DNA of 64,000 bases, taken from Sialis fuliginosa (taxonomy: Eukaryota; Arthropoda; Insecta; Megaloptera; Sialidae). Positions 43,225-54,510 of the stretch are shown here, one piece after another. The notes beneath the pieces are model-generated. The model did not search any database and was not told the DNA's origin. It worked only from the letters and a program-made list of their open reading frames with translations. How positions within the stretch are numbered: the first letter of the stretch is position 1; the number at the start of each line of letters is the position of its first letter. The stretch is taken from contig OY540812.1 of assembly GCA_961205875.1 (NCBI GenBank), positions 28,157,098 to 28,221,097 of the forward strand. The letters are read 5' to 3'. A program made the position numbers and the translations under genes.

Positions 43225-43682
43225 GTTTAGTTAGACCAAGGAAGTGTTGGGCCAGTGGACTCTTTGATTTATATCTAGTATTTTTTGTTCTAAAACTTTT
43301 TCCAATGCTTGGAACTTTTATAAGGTTATATGCCGCAAAATACACAGAAATATACTTTGTTATTTTGTCATTTGATTCTTAAATTTTCATCTAAAATACA
43401 CAATTATATGGTATGATAAGATAATCATGCAGAAGTTAGGAAATGGGTGAAAAATTGGTTACAAGTTTTGATTGAAACGGACAAACAAACCAAGTTAATA
43501 AAATTGTAAAAAAAATAATTATGCATTGCATTATAATTTAACTTTTAATTCTTATAGTATTACAATTTGAACTTTTCGCCCATAGAGACATGGAGACATC
43601 GACTGTTAAAAAAATTGTAGCAGATTAGTTTTAAACGAATACGATTGCTTCCCCTATACAAATAGTACCTATATTTTTAAAC
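43225..43682. other. Spacer with weak family B similarity
   Basis: GTTGGGCCAGTGGACTC and TATATCTAGTATTTTTTGTTC (43,240-43,290) recall 18,835-18,870; AAAATACACAGAAATATACT recalls 19,797-19,820. The rest is unassigned. Confidence 0.4.
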
Positions 43683-43687
43683 CAACG

Positions 43688-45893
43688 CACAGTGGGTCTA
43701 AATCGTACTTTTTTGCGCGAAATTTCGCTTCAAGCCAATTTTCAACCAATTTTAATAAAGTCAGTGGCATTTGAAAGGTAAATAGTTGTAGTTTCTGAAA
43801 ATTACCCCAAGAATAGTCAATTCACCCTCTTAATTATTGTTTCATCCCCTTAAATCTGAAAATTCGATTAAACGATAAATTCATAAATTAATAAATCGAA
43901 TAAGATAATATATTCTGCACAAATATAAAAATCTATTTGTTAGTACTATTATATAGTATGTGTAAACATGTGTGAACATATTTTAATATATACAGGGTGA
44001 GTCATAAGTTCGTATTTCTTCGATATCTCCTCTGTTAATAATTAGAGAAAAATTTTAATTTTGAATGATATTATAAGTAATAATACACATCTAAACTTAT
44101 ATTAAAATATATAGTGTGACCCCGAAAAAGGTGTATCATTGCAGGGTGAGTTGATAGTGCGTGTATCTTCAATATCTCCTCTCTTTTACAAGATACAGAA
44201 AAAATTCAAATATTAGATAATACTAAAAGTATAAATGTACATTATAAGAATGTATTGAAATATACAGTGTGGCCCCGAAATAAGGTGTATCACAAATATA
44301 ATGTATTTTTAAATGGGATGACCCATTTATTTCTACCTTATGTAACTCTTGTTTAGAAGATCTATACAGTGGTACAATATTTTTTAAAAACATTGAGGAG
44401 AAGGGGTATGATATAATTTTTAATTGGCGTTTTCAAACATTGTTTTGAAAAATCATTTTCGTTTTGGTGTGGCATTAGTTTAACCTAGACACCACTAGTA
44501 ATCCATTAGAAATTTGTTTTATAAAAGGTGCTCCTGAAAAAACTACAATTATTCAAAAATTATATGTTACAAAACTATTTTTTAATGGAACAAAATATTT
44601 TTTTGTCATTAAGTATGTAATATTCGGTACACTACAACTTTTCACGGCAGGTAAATCCTGCACCTAAAATAAATAAATATACTAAAAACGCTTATTACTT
44701 ACATTACATGAAACATTTATGAAAAAAAAACTATTAGATTTTATGCTTAAAAATAAACACTTCGTGTCTTAAAAAATTTTTCTCTAAGCTTGCAGGATTT
44801 AGACTAAATTTTTGAAAAAACTTTAAAAATCTCTATTGAATTAAAAACTTATAAAAGGTTCTTTAAAAATATCAAACAAAAATTGTTTTGTTTAGTTTAA
44901 ACAACAATTGTACAATATGAAATATGTTTATCTTAAAATTGACCTCCAAATGCCCTTGAAGCCCTTCATTAGACATAAATAAATAATTTTTGAATATTTC
45001 CAATTTTTTTCAGGGACACCTTGTATAAAACAATTAAACTTCAAATGGATTACAAGCGGTGTTGAGGTTAAGCTAATGCCACACCAAAACACTAGAATAT
45101 ATCTCCAAAATTAAGCCCTAAATGATTTATTAAAACAATGTTTGAAAACGCCAATTAAAAAAAATTATATCATACCCCTTCCCCTCAATGTTTTTAAAAA
45201 ATATTGTACCACTGTATAGATCTTCTAAACAAGAGTTACATAAGGTAGAAATAAATGGGTCATCCCATTTAAAAATACATTATATTTGTGATACACCTTA
45301 TTTCGGGGCCACACTGTATATTTCAATACATTCTTATAATGTACATTTATACTTTTAGTATTATCTAATATTTGAATTTTTTCTGTATCTTGTAAAAGAG
45401 AGGAGATATCGAAGATACACGCACTATCAACTCACCCTGTAATGATACACCTTTTTCGGGGTCACACTATATATTTTAATATAAGTTTAGATGTGTATTA
45501 TTACTTATAATATCATTCAAAATTAAAATTTTTCTCTAATTATTAACAGAGGAGATATCGAAGAAATACGAACTTATGACTCACCCTGTATATATTAAAA
45601 TATGTTCACACATGTTTACACATACTATATAATAGTACTAACAAATAGATATTTATATTTGTGTAGAATATATTATCTTATTCGATTTATTAATTTATGA
45701 ATTTATCGTTTAATCGAATTTTCAGATTTAAGGGGATGAAACAATAATTAAGAGGGTGAATTGACTATTCTTGGGGTAATTTTCAGAAACTACAACTATT
45801 TACCTTTCAAATGCCACTGACTTTATTAAAATTGGTTGAAAATTGGCTTGAAGCGAAATTTCGCGCAAAAAAGTACGATTTAGACCCACTGTG
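43688..45893. mobile_element. Giant foldback transposon, 2.2 kb palindrome
   Basis: Both ends are CACAGTGGGTCTAAATCG in inverted orientation, bordered by the 5-bp direct repeat CAACG (43,683-43,687; 45,894-45,898). The two halves mirror each other at near identity for about 900 bp each; the unpaired centre is roughly 44,620-44,980. Each arm contains two diverged tandem units of about 145 bp starting at CAGGGTGAGT (43,995 and 44,140) and ending near GTGTGRCCCCGAAA with AAGGTGTATCA. No reading frame is present. The 5-bp repeat does not settle the superfamily. Confidence 0.85.
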
Positions 45894-45898
45894 CAACG

Positions 45899-46546
45899 TG
45901 AGTAGTTAAAGTTTTATAAAATATCCGTTCTGAACTCTATAACAGCTGGGTTTCGTAAAGTGATATAAAAAATAAGACATATTCGAATCACGTAATATTT
46001 CTTTGAATAAACCAACCAAGTCTATTCTAAACTCGTTAATGTTCGCATTTCAATGACCAGAGAATCGTAAATTCTTGAAGGATCAATTTATTTCCCTTTT
46101 GATGTCAAAGACATTTCCCCCATTTAATGTTCAAAGGGACATAAATTACGTATAAATACAAGTATACTACATACATATGTATGTCTTATGTCGATAGATT
46201 ATTAGAATAGTACAAATTAGATATATTCAATTGATTTAAGCAGTTTAGTTAAACGCTGAATTGATATGCATATATTGAATGGTTACGTGCTCTGAAGATT
46301 TGGTCGATTTCTATAGAATATATTATATCACTACCAGTTGGTAATGTGAATTAGTTAAATTTTATGTCAATTTATAAATTTTAGTAGGGTAGAATCATCT
46401 TGCCATTATCCTGGAGTTTGATGGAATTGAAGCAAAGATGGGTGCATTAGGTTGGAGCGAAAAAATATTTTTTTCGTATTTTAGAAAGCGTGTCTCTCTG
46501 ATTTTTTTAAAACTTCAATTTGAACGTAAAATTTTTGAAATTATTC
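45899..46546. other. AT-rich spacer, nothing recognised
   Basis: No gene or recurrent repeat recognised. Confidence 0.5.
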
Positions 46547-46554
46547 TCCTAGAT

Positions 46555-46762
46555 CAGCGGTTCTTAAACGTGCATGGTCTAGGGACCCCCTTTTGAACAA
46601 TTATTTTTCAGGGACCCCCTCTCCCGGATAGAATAACAAAGAAGGTAGTTAAATACTAATTAATCACTGGTTAATAGAAATGTAAAAGTACTTTAATTTA
46701 TGCCAAACATGTTTCACGGACCCTCAGCAAAAGTTCAGGGGACCCTAGTTTAAGAACCACTG
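46555..46762. mobile_element. hAT MITE, 208 bp
   Basis: Perfect 8-bp duplication TCCTAGAT (46,547-46,554; 46,763-46,770). Termini CAGCGGTTCTTAAACGTG and (right) CTAGTTTAAGAACCACTG are inverted. Subterminal GGGACCCCC and GGGGACCC words are typical of hAT elements with the CAGTGGTTC terminus. Confidence 0.92.
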
Positions 46763-46770
46763 TCCTAGAT

Positions 46771-48845
46771 GTTTAGGAAAAAATGCACATCAAAAAAAGA
46801 AATGTTTATGATTTCAGAATTTTTCAACGCCAAAAAAATGTATTTAAGATTAAAGTTGTTTTCTTTTTTTCTGTAAAATACGAATTTGCAAAAAAAAGGT
46901 CAAAAACCTTATTTTTATTGGGTTTCCCTCTCTTAATCCTGAAACATGTGTACCATAAGCCCGCAAACAGTTCGATAAAATGGGTATTTTCTAAACAGAT
47001 TTAAATAATTTTATTTGTTTTAAACAACTAAATAACATGCATATATTATATTTAGTATTTTTCATTGCAACCAGTTGTTTAAATTTGAGCATCACAGTGG
47101 GTATATAACAACAAAGTATTTTTCAGTAGAGTTAAACGAAATTAATTATGTATGCATTCACTAGATGAGGGGGAGCTCGTTTGGCGTTTCTAGTTTTGTA
47201 GTGTTTTGTACTTTACTAAACAAACCAAATAAACATCAGTTGTTTTACAGTTAATTCACAATGAGTGCGCACAGAGCAAATCAACCTGGCTGTGACAATG
47301 ATTACAACAAACCTCTGTGTATTTATATATACGTGTTCAGTTCTAAAATATGGAATTTATTATTCATTAACTGTAGTTTGCTGCAACATAATGTGTTACT
47401 GGATTTTGGATAGCAATAGATACTATAAATGCATATATTACATGAATGGAAATATTTTTCAAAATAATTGTCGATTTAAATTGAAATAAGCAATTAATTT
47501 TGAAAAAATGTGGTATCAATTGTTATTACATAGCTTTTATTAGGTTGACCTGTAGTATTGTCAAACAAATCTTACTACTCACTTTTCACCTACTTTTTTT
47601 TTAAAAACAAACTTTTATTAAAAATGCACTGAAATTTAAAAAAAAACAGATTTGTATGACTAAAACCATGTATGTATATATAGCTTAAGTATATAGCTTT
47701 TATAAAAGAAGAAATTAATTATGGCTTTCAGAAAGAGAAAGTCTTCATATTTTTTTCTATGAAGAACATATTTTTTCATTTTTCTGTTATATTATTATTT
47801 TATTATTGTTTTTATAAAATTGTAAATTTTTTATCAAATATTTTGGTGGACTTGGTATACCACAAATAAAATGTTTTGATGAAATGAATTTTATTTCGAA
47901 AAGTAAGCTGTTTATTGGAAAAAAATTTCAGACAGTTACTAAGTTTTGGTGGGGGGGGGGGGGTAATATCATGATTTACTTGACGTAGAACTATGTCTTT
48001 CCCATTGGCATTAGGGGTATCCTCGGGAGCACGAATGCAATAAAAAAATGTCACATAGCGAAAAAGTGAAAATATATGTAGTTCTAGTTACGGCACAGTT
48101 ATTACAGAGCTCCTAGTTTTTATTTTTATTTTGTGGGTACTTTTATGGATATTTTTTTAATAAGAATCTGTATTTCTTTGCCACGTGTAAAATATCTTCA
48201 AAACATTTTTTAATTTGAAACGAGTTAAAAAATTTTTTTTAGAAAAAATCATACCAGACCGAGACTTTTCCCGGCTTCATTGGCTTCAATTTCCATGAGA
48301 CTGTCAGTAATAAAAACATAGATGAAATGAGCATATGCAGCCCTAATCTACAATCTAATAGCTATCGAATCTAGTTCTATGGAATAATATACATTTTTAC
48401 AACTTTTTATAACACTATTACATGTACTGATTTGTTTCAATATTTTCAAACAAATAAATCCCAGCCAACATTCACTAGATTAGCTTTTTCATTTAGAAAT
48501 ACAACAGACACACATACATCCAAACACAATCGCATGTGAGTGCGACATTTGGACTGTAGATGTCACTAACATCAAGCAGGTTCTTCTAATGCTCGCATCA
48601 TTAATCTTGTGCTGCTGAATTTAGTAGGTGGATTGTGTAGGTTCCAAACCATATGTGTTTGTCTACTATTCACTTGTTTTGTGTACAAAATACGACTCGA
48701 GATCGTAAGTGGGTAATTCAGTGAAAATCTATAAATCGAAATGTCAGCTTTTGTAAATATGAACAACAGTACCTAGCTGATTTATTTATTTTTAGATGTT
48801 TTAACTTGTGATACATAATTTTAAATCTATACTAATGTATTTATA
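46771..48845. other. Long gene-free spacer
   Basis: No gene supported. A G run of at least 14 lies at about 47,949-47,964. TACCAGACCGAGACTTTTCCC at about 48,253-48,273 weakly recalls family E. ORFs at 46,783, 47,265, 47,812 and 48,572 have no recognisable similarity. Confidence 0.5.
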
Positions 48846-48985
48846 AACATGACAGTTCTCTTAGAATTTTTGACAGATAGTTGCATGCGTTGTAAGTAAT
48901 TTAAAACTGTCATATATGTTTGATACCCCGTTTGAAAGTGCTTGCAAGCTAGACATTTTTTTTAATTAGTCTGTAATACTGGATA
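48846..48985. repeat. Family Y repeat fragment
   Basis: ATGACAGTTCTCTTAGAATTTTTGACAGATAGTTGC-type order (in shorter matching words), then TGATACCCCGTTTGAAAGTG and CTTGCAAGCTAGAC, ending in GTCTGTAATACTGGA. It compares with 27,860-27,955, where the same words are followed by GGCTGTAATACCGGA. Confidence 0.55.
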
Positions 48986-49226
48986 TTAGACTGTCTATTT
49001 AATATTTATTATTTTGAACCGATAAGTCATTTTGTATGCAATAAAATCAATTTTGATAACTTTTATAGTATTAATCTGTCTGTTTGATCAACGAAACTTA
49101 AGGAAAAATATATGTACGGAAGAGGGGAGGTTGGAATGTTCTTGGCCTGAGGTACTTGTTATTGTAATTGACCGTGCTATGGGTCACTAGTTGCGCAACT
49201 CTTTACGAGTATATCGTAAAGTTTTT

Positions 49227-49650
49227 GATTTTCGATTCCGAAACTTGTACGGTTACTTTCATTTGTACAATAGAAATTTGTGCAAAAATCTTCCAACACA
49301 CGTTACTGTATACTTGAGCAAGTCTACATTTGCGCAAGTATATCTTTACGTGTGTGGCTGCCTTAAGCAAGCCATACACATTACGTAATTTTGGCGCAAA
49401 ATCGACCGCAAGACCATACAAACAGGCGGCTAGGATACCACTGAAACTTTAAACGCGGCATGCCACACACGTTCAAGTAAACTTGGGCAAACGTAGGTTT
49501 GCACATGTTTCGGAAACGAAAATTGAAACTTTTTAAAACTTGTACAAGTCTAGAAATTTGCGCAAAAATCTTCCCATACACGTTACTGTATACTTGCGCA
49601 AGTCTACATTTGCGCAAGTATATCGTTACGTGTGTGGCTGCCTTAAGTAT
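49227..49650. repeat. Duplicated GCGCAAGT-rich repeat
   Basis: Two direct copies of about 140 bp, 49,227-49,371 and 49,518-49,650, share GCAAAAATCTTCC, CGTTACTGTATACTTG, GTCTACATTTGCGCAAG and ACGTGTGTGGCTGCCTTAAG. An inverted relative (CATGCCACACACGTTCAAG, GGGCAAACGTAGGTTTGC) lies between them at 49,458-49,505. The four ORFs listed across it on both strands arise from the repetition. Confidence 0.8.
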
Positions 49651-49810
49651 TCTTTTGACGTTTTCCCAGTGTTGATCAGGAACTTAATGATGACGCTGAC
49701 GATCCGATTTCCTAAAATGAATCAATGACTCAGACAAGTTAAAGTATGACTTGATTTTTTCTACAATAGTACATATTGCCGAGAACTTTTCAGTCGCCCC
49801 TTGATATCTA

Positions 49811-50202
49811 ACTAGCTGTTATACCCGCGACTTTTTTTTAAGTAAGCTATCTTCCTGCCAAATTTATTCTAAGCCGTGAAAAGGTAACAAACAGACAGAC
49901 AGTGTTATAATTAGAGATTGGAAAAATAGTTGTTATTTTCAATGAAATAGTTACTAGGTAGTTGAATTTTTTTTCGGAAAATAGTTGGTAAATAGTTTTT
50001 TTTACGATTTAATAATAATAAGTGCAAACAAAGCAGTAAAAAGTGTCACAAATAGTTGCAAATAATTGATTTCAAATTGTGTTCAATCAAACCAGTTTTC
50101 TGAAAACGGTGGAGATATGTAATAATAATTACAATAAATGCATTTTTACGCAATAGTTGAAAAACTATTTTTCCAATCTCTAGTTATAATATTAGTATGG
50201 AA
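49811..50202 (+). mobile_element. SINE-like retroposon, split by a hAT MITE
   Basis: Head ACTAGCTGTTATACCCGCGAC, then AAGCTATCTTCCTGCCAAAT, AGCCGTGAAAAGGTAACAAAC, AGACAGACAG and, after the MITE, ATTAGTATGGAA. The body is shorter than in the copies at 3,796 and 12,868. Confidence 0.7.
49912..50182. mobile_element. hAT MITE, 271 bp, in a SINE tail
   Basis: Perfect 8-bp duplication GTTATAAT (49,904-49,911; 50,183-50,190). Termini TAGAGATTGGAAAAATAG and (right) CTATTTTTCCAATCTCTA are perfect inverted repeats of 18 bp. ATAGTTG-type words recur inside. Removing the MITE and one duplication restores the SINE tail GTTATAATATTAGTATGG. Confidence 0.95.
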
Positions 50203-50248
50203 TATGCACATTAAATATAAAAATGCATTTATTAGGATTAGAGTTATT

Positions 50249-50515
50249 AGAGATGTGACAGATCGGTTACGGATACAGATAAGGATATTTTTCTTTTTGT
50301 TTTCAATTTCGAATTCGGATATAGATAAACTGATATGTTTTTTCTTGATTTCGGATTCAAATATAGGCATGAAATTATTTTGAATAGTTCAAATGCGGAT
50401 TTTTATTACTAAGTATTGTTTTTGACGCAGTTTATATTTCTGGGCTTTCGTAACGAGAAGGGAAAATTTCGGATACAGTTTCGGTTTCGGATATTAGGAT
50501 GACAAAACTAAAGAC
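50249..50515. repeat. Possible hAT-like repeat with CGGATAC words
   Basis: AGAGATGTGACAGATCGG at the left and GGTTTCGGATATTAGGATGAC at the right are weakly complementary; GGATACAG, CGGATATAG, CGGATTC and CGGTTTCGG recur. No matching flanks. Confidence 0.35.
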
Positions 50516-50519
50516 CGGT

Positions 50520-51700
50520 GTCGGGTTGATATAAGCCCTTGTCGTCACTTGTTTTTTTAAATGGGAACTAAATTAATTTGTAGATTTATTTCCCTTTTTA
50601 TAATACCGACAAGGAGGATATTTTAAAATGTTTACATATTTATGTGTTAATATTGTTATAAATAGTTTAATATGTAGGTAATACTTGATAGAATCACCTC
50701 AACTAACTACTATAGTATAATAAACAAGTTTGGTACTTGAGAGAGCTATAACATTCTATTTGTTGACTTATTTTATTACACAGGCGGACAGAGGCAAAAT
50801 GCCATAACATAATTTCACATAAACGTGTTATTAGAACGCAAGCTTTATGCATGTGTTTAATCTGCAATTATACGGAATGACATAATTTTCGCATTTAGCT
50901 AAAACAGCAGAAACAATGCCAGTGCATCTTGAGTTGATTTGTTTTTGTTTTGTGACGCTGTTCTGACATCGGACAAGATTTTGTACTTTAATAACACAAT
51001 TACTACATTGTATGTTTGTGAAGTTTGTGCGACAGATTGCGGGGATTTGATTTTGATTTTTTTTTTACTTTTTATTATACATGACAAAGCATTTCTCGTT
51101 GTTCCGAAAAATTGTATTTTTTCATATAAAATATCTACCACAGGACTTTCTTATACATAATCCTGACAATGAACAGTGTAAGTGATTCTTATTTTATTAA
51201 AACATATTTCTGACAAAATAATAACAGATAGAATAAAATTAATGGGACATAAACTATAAATAATATAATTTTCTACATTATGAATCAAATAATTTTTTTT
51301 AACGTAATAACTTAACCGAAAACGGATGTTTACTCTTGTCAATAAGAAAAAAAAGTTTTAGATAAAAAATGTCGAGTATGTAATTATCTATAATTTATTT
51401 TCTGTACAATTTTTTCCAACATTTATGGTTTAGTCAGAAAGAATTTTGTTAAATAATTATTTAGAATCACCCACACTGTTCACTCTCAGTATTACTTGAG
51501 TATAAGAAAATCCCATGGTACCTATGGCAAACACGCACACTCTGTAACACGTATAAGAAAGTCACATGACACTCATGGCAGATATTTCTTCTCTAATATG
51601 AACTATTTGTATTATAAACAAACATATTTTTTTCAATAATTATAATATATATATAATATAAATATAAATATATATATAATCTTCTACAAGAACCCAACTC
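50520..51700. other. Gene-free spacer
   Basis: Opposed ORFs at 50,899-51,160 overlap and match nothing I recognise. At 51,498-51,580 a block with GTATAAGAAARTC, CATGRYACY and ATGGCARA words is repeated once about 58 bp later. TA-rich microsatellite-like sequence lies at 51,640-51,680. Confidence 0.5.
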
Positions 51701-51704
51701 AGGA

Positions 51705-52004
51705 AAAAATTGAAGAACAAAAAAATACTTGATAAAAATGCGCAGGCCCACTGGCCCCATGCACCCCTGGTCTAAATTATTACTTTTTGATACTGGAAAT
51801 CGATAACATTTATTAATATCAAACCCTGATCAAATGTCATAACTGTAGCACAATGGGTTCTCTAGATATTAAATAAACACTAATTTTGTGTAAAAGACTA
51901 GCTTCCTCACGAAAAATTTCCGGACACAGGTTCACACAATGCTTAGAATTACATCCTCGATCTACTGCTAATTTTTTTTACACTAATTGTAAATCATCCT
52001 GTAT
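51705..52004 (-). repeat. Family B repeat fragment, ended by a Helitron
   Basis: Same orientation and order as 20,290-20,600: AACTCAGGAAAAAATT, GGCCCACTGGCCCCATGC, GGAAATCGATAACATTTA, CACAATGGGTTCTC and CGAAAAATTTCCGGACACAG, up to CATCCTGTATA at the Helitron insertion point. Confidence 0.65.
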
Positions 52005-52005
52005 A

Positions 52006-52729
52006 TCTATATATATAAAAATGAATGTTCGTTTGTGTGTGGCTTATAGACTCCGGAATTACTGAACCGATTTCAATGCGGTTTTCACCAATAGTTAGAT
52101 AATTCTTACGAGCAGTATCGTGGCTAATAATATTTTATGAAAATCTAAGATTTAACATCAAAAGATTAAAGAGATTCTTTTGCATAACGTCTTTTGTTTC
52201 CATGATGTCAGAGCATAAAACTGTAATTTATATAAAAACACAGTAGCTATGGAATATAAGACGCTGAAAACAATTACTATATGTGAATGTCAGTTTGAAT
52301 CATGATACCTACAAATATGTATATATCTTTCCACCATGAGTTTGAATGAAAAAATATGCATTGTACAATATAAATAAACGGATTTTTATAAATTACAATA
52401 AAGAACTTCCAAGAAAGGTAACCTATTTATTTATATTTGATTTTCATACAAATTCTAAGATAAGATCTGGTGTTTCCTGGGAGAAAACATAATTTTACAC
52501 GATTTTTTCAATAATTACTGAATAGATTTTATTCCGGTTTTCACTAATGGATAGGTTAAGTATAGGTGTATAATTTGTGGATATTTTGTGTAGATTTCAT
52601 GAAGCCGGAAAAAACAATTCGTGGTGAACCGTGTGTTGTTAGCATGTTGGGTGGGCATGTCGGGTGGGCATGATTACTTTATGTTTAATTAAATTAATAT
52701 CCCCGGGTAACACCGGGCCAATGCGCTAG
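52006..52729 (+). mobile_element. Non-autonomous Helitron, 724 bp
   Basis: It begins with TC (TCTATATATATAAAAATG), ends with CTAG, and is inserted between A (52,005) and T (52,730), as Helitrons are. About 15 bp before the end CCCGGGTAACACCGGG can form the expected 3' hairpin. GTGTGTGGCTTATAGACTCC, then GGAATTACTGAACCGATTT, is a subterminal block common in insect copies. There are no inverted termini, no target duplication and no Rep/helicase frame, so it depends on an autonomous relative. Confidence 0.85.
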
Positions 52730-52730
52730 T

Positions 52731-54114
52731 AGATAATATAATAGTAGCGTCTCAAAAACATTTTACCTGGTCTCGTGTGAAGCCCTGCTTCTTACATTTT
52801 GATTAAAATGTTTTATCCCCACCCCACCCTTTTACCAACTCCAATACATACAACCATTAAAATATATATAATTTGAATGTATATAACATAACTTTCCCAA
52901 GAAACTTGTTTTCTAACTTAAGTATTCCATAAACTTAGTTCATACAGATAAAAGTCGATTCCCAGGATTCAAACTTAATAATTCAAGGAAAGCTGAAGAT
53001 CGTATAAATAAAATAAATATATGCACATAAATGTAGTAAATGTAACACAAAATGTTTTCTGAATAGAATGTAAGAGCACGTACTGTGCTTTCAATTCAAT
53101 AAATACTGGAAATTAATCATGTGAAATGTAGTTTATAGTTTGTTTCTATTTTATGTTTAGTTTCAAGGTTCAAATTAAATATTTTAATTATACGCATTTA
53201 CTTGGCAGATGCTTTTTGTGTGTTCAATTACTATTTTAGCGTATACTGTTGTCATTTATACGTTAAGCCCCCCCGCCCCTCCTTACAGCGGAAGCTTTAA
53301 AAGATGAAGTAAAACAAAATGTTATTTAAAGAAAAACATGGATCAAAAGACATTTTATAACTAAATAAGTCAAATTAAAATGAAATTTCTAAAGAACTCA
53401 TAGTTAAAATGATTTCCTGTCCTTTCATATAAGTAATAATATATCAAAGAGAAACTCAAATCCTCTATAGCTTTGTTTCTGCAAAACAATCATATTATAT
53501 CTCTGACAATTGCTACAGCAAAAACATGAGATAGATATCTGAAGCCACTGAGCAAATACATAAGAATATTCAAACATAGATAAATTATTCACTTTAGTTA
53601 GCAAAAAGACATAATTCCGCCCTTTACTTTACTTGTGTATACGTTTCTTTTAACGTTGTCATGGTTGGTTTTTTTGTTTAATTACAAGATGCAGACATGA
53701 TGAATGTATTTGGATGCTTTAATTTTCTAATGGATTCAACAATTATGGAGGAATCATTAGTACCTATTCTTTAAAACAAAAGATCTTATTCAGCAGAACT
53801 ATACAAAGTGTTATATATATATAACTTACCATAAATTCAAATACAAATCAGAACCGAGGTATTATCTTAAATTAGAAAAGCTTAGAGGAACAAAAAGCAA
53901 AACGGCTCACTTAACAAAAAACGAGTTTTTCAAAGAAAATATATATGCTTTATTATTGATGTTTATAACATTATGAATCATATCTTTATGATATGTAGGT
54001 ATTAATTATTAGTTAATTATAAATCACAGAAAAAAAGATATTGGATGATGTCCAATATCCTCCTTTTGGTCCGTTTTACCTTCATTGCGAGGTAAAATGG
54101 ACCTTTATTATTAC
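52731..54114. other. Gene-free spacer
   Basis: GCATTTACTTGGCAGATGC at 53,199-53,217 is the terminal word of family A, here without the rest of the repeat. GATATTGGATGATGTCCAATATC at about 54,032-54,056 is a small inverted repeat. No gene supported. Confidence 0.5.
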
Positions 54115-54510
54115 ATTATAATAATAATAATAATAATATTTATTATATTTGAATCGCCCAACAATGGGATACAAATGGTCAAAAAACAATACATAAAATA
54201 ATTGTATGATACATTAAAATAATTAAACAAAAATATATAATATAAATAGTTACACAAAATACTATACCAGATGAGGTGACAGCTCAGAAACAGAAAAAAA
54301 TCACACAAGAAATAATTATAATTAAATAATCATATCTGTCAAATTATACGGTGCTAAATTAATTAAATGCCTATGTTATAATTTTTTAAATTTATTTATT
54401 TTCGTAGTTTCTTTTAAGTTTAAAGGTAACTGGTGGTAGATTTTGTATCCAGTATAAATTGGTCCCTTTTCAAAAAAAGTTGTTTTGTGTTTCAGAATCG
54501 TATTACCATA
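54115..54510 (-). mobile_element. LINE 3' end with (AAT)n tail
   Basis: On the minus strand the last codons of a LINE ORF (54,376-54,510) are followed by about 230 bp of 3' UTR ending CCCATTGTTGGGCGATTC, AAATATAATAAA and an ATT/AAT run (54,117-54,139), a tail form common in Jockey/CR1-like insect LINEs. Confidence 0.7.
54376..54510 (-). pseudogene. LINE ORF2 extreme C-terminus
   Basis: Forty-four codons ending at TAA (54,376-54,378). TTFFEKGPIYTGYKIYHQLP is followed by LNLKETTKINKFKKL. A phenylalanine-containing stretch, then GxKIYxxLP, then a lysine-rich FKK end is characteristic of the C-terminus of Jockey/CR1-type ORF2 proteins (commonly G-x-x-x-YN-x-LP). An upstream stop directly precedes the block and the reverse transcriptase is missing, so this is a 5'-truncated dead copy. 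The clade is a tentative call. Confidence 0.65.

Noticed and set aside
50899-51160. Opposed ORFs of 73-80 codons
   Set aside because: The + strand frame is hydrophobic and the minus frame is its shadow; no similarity or splice structure supports either.
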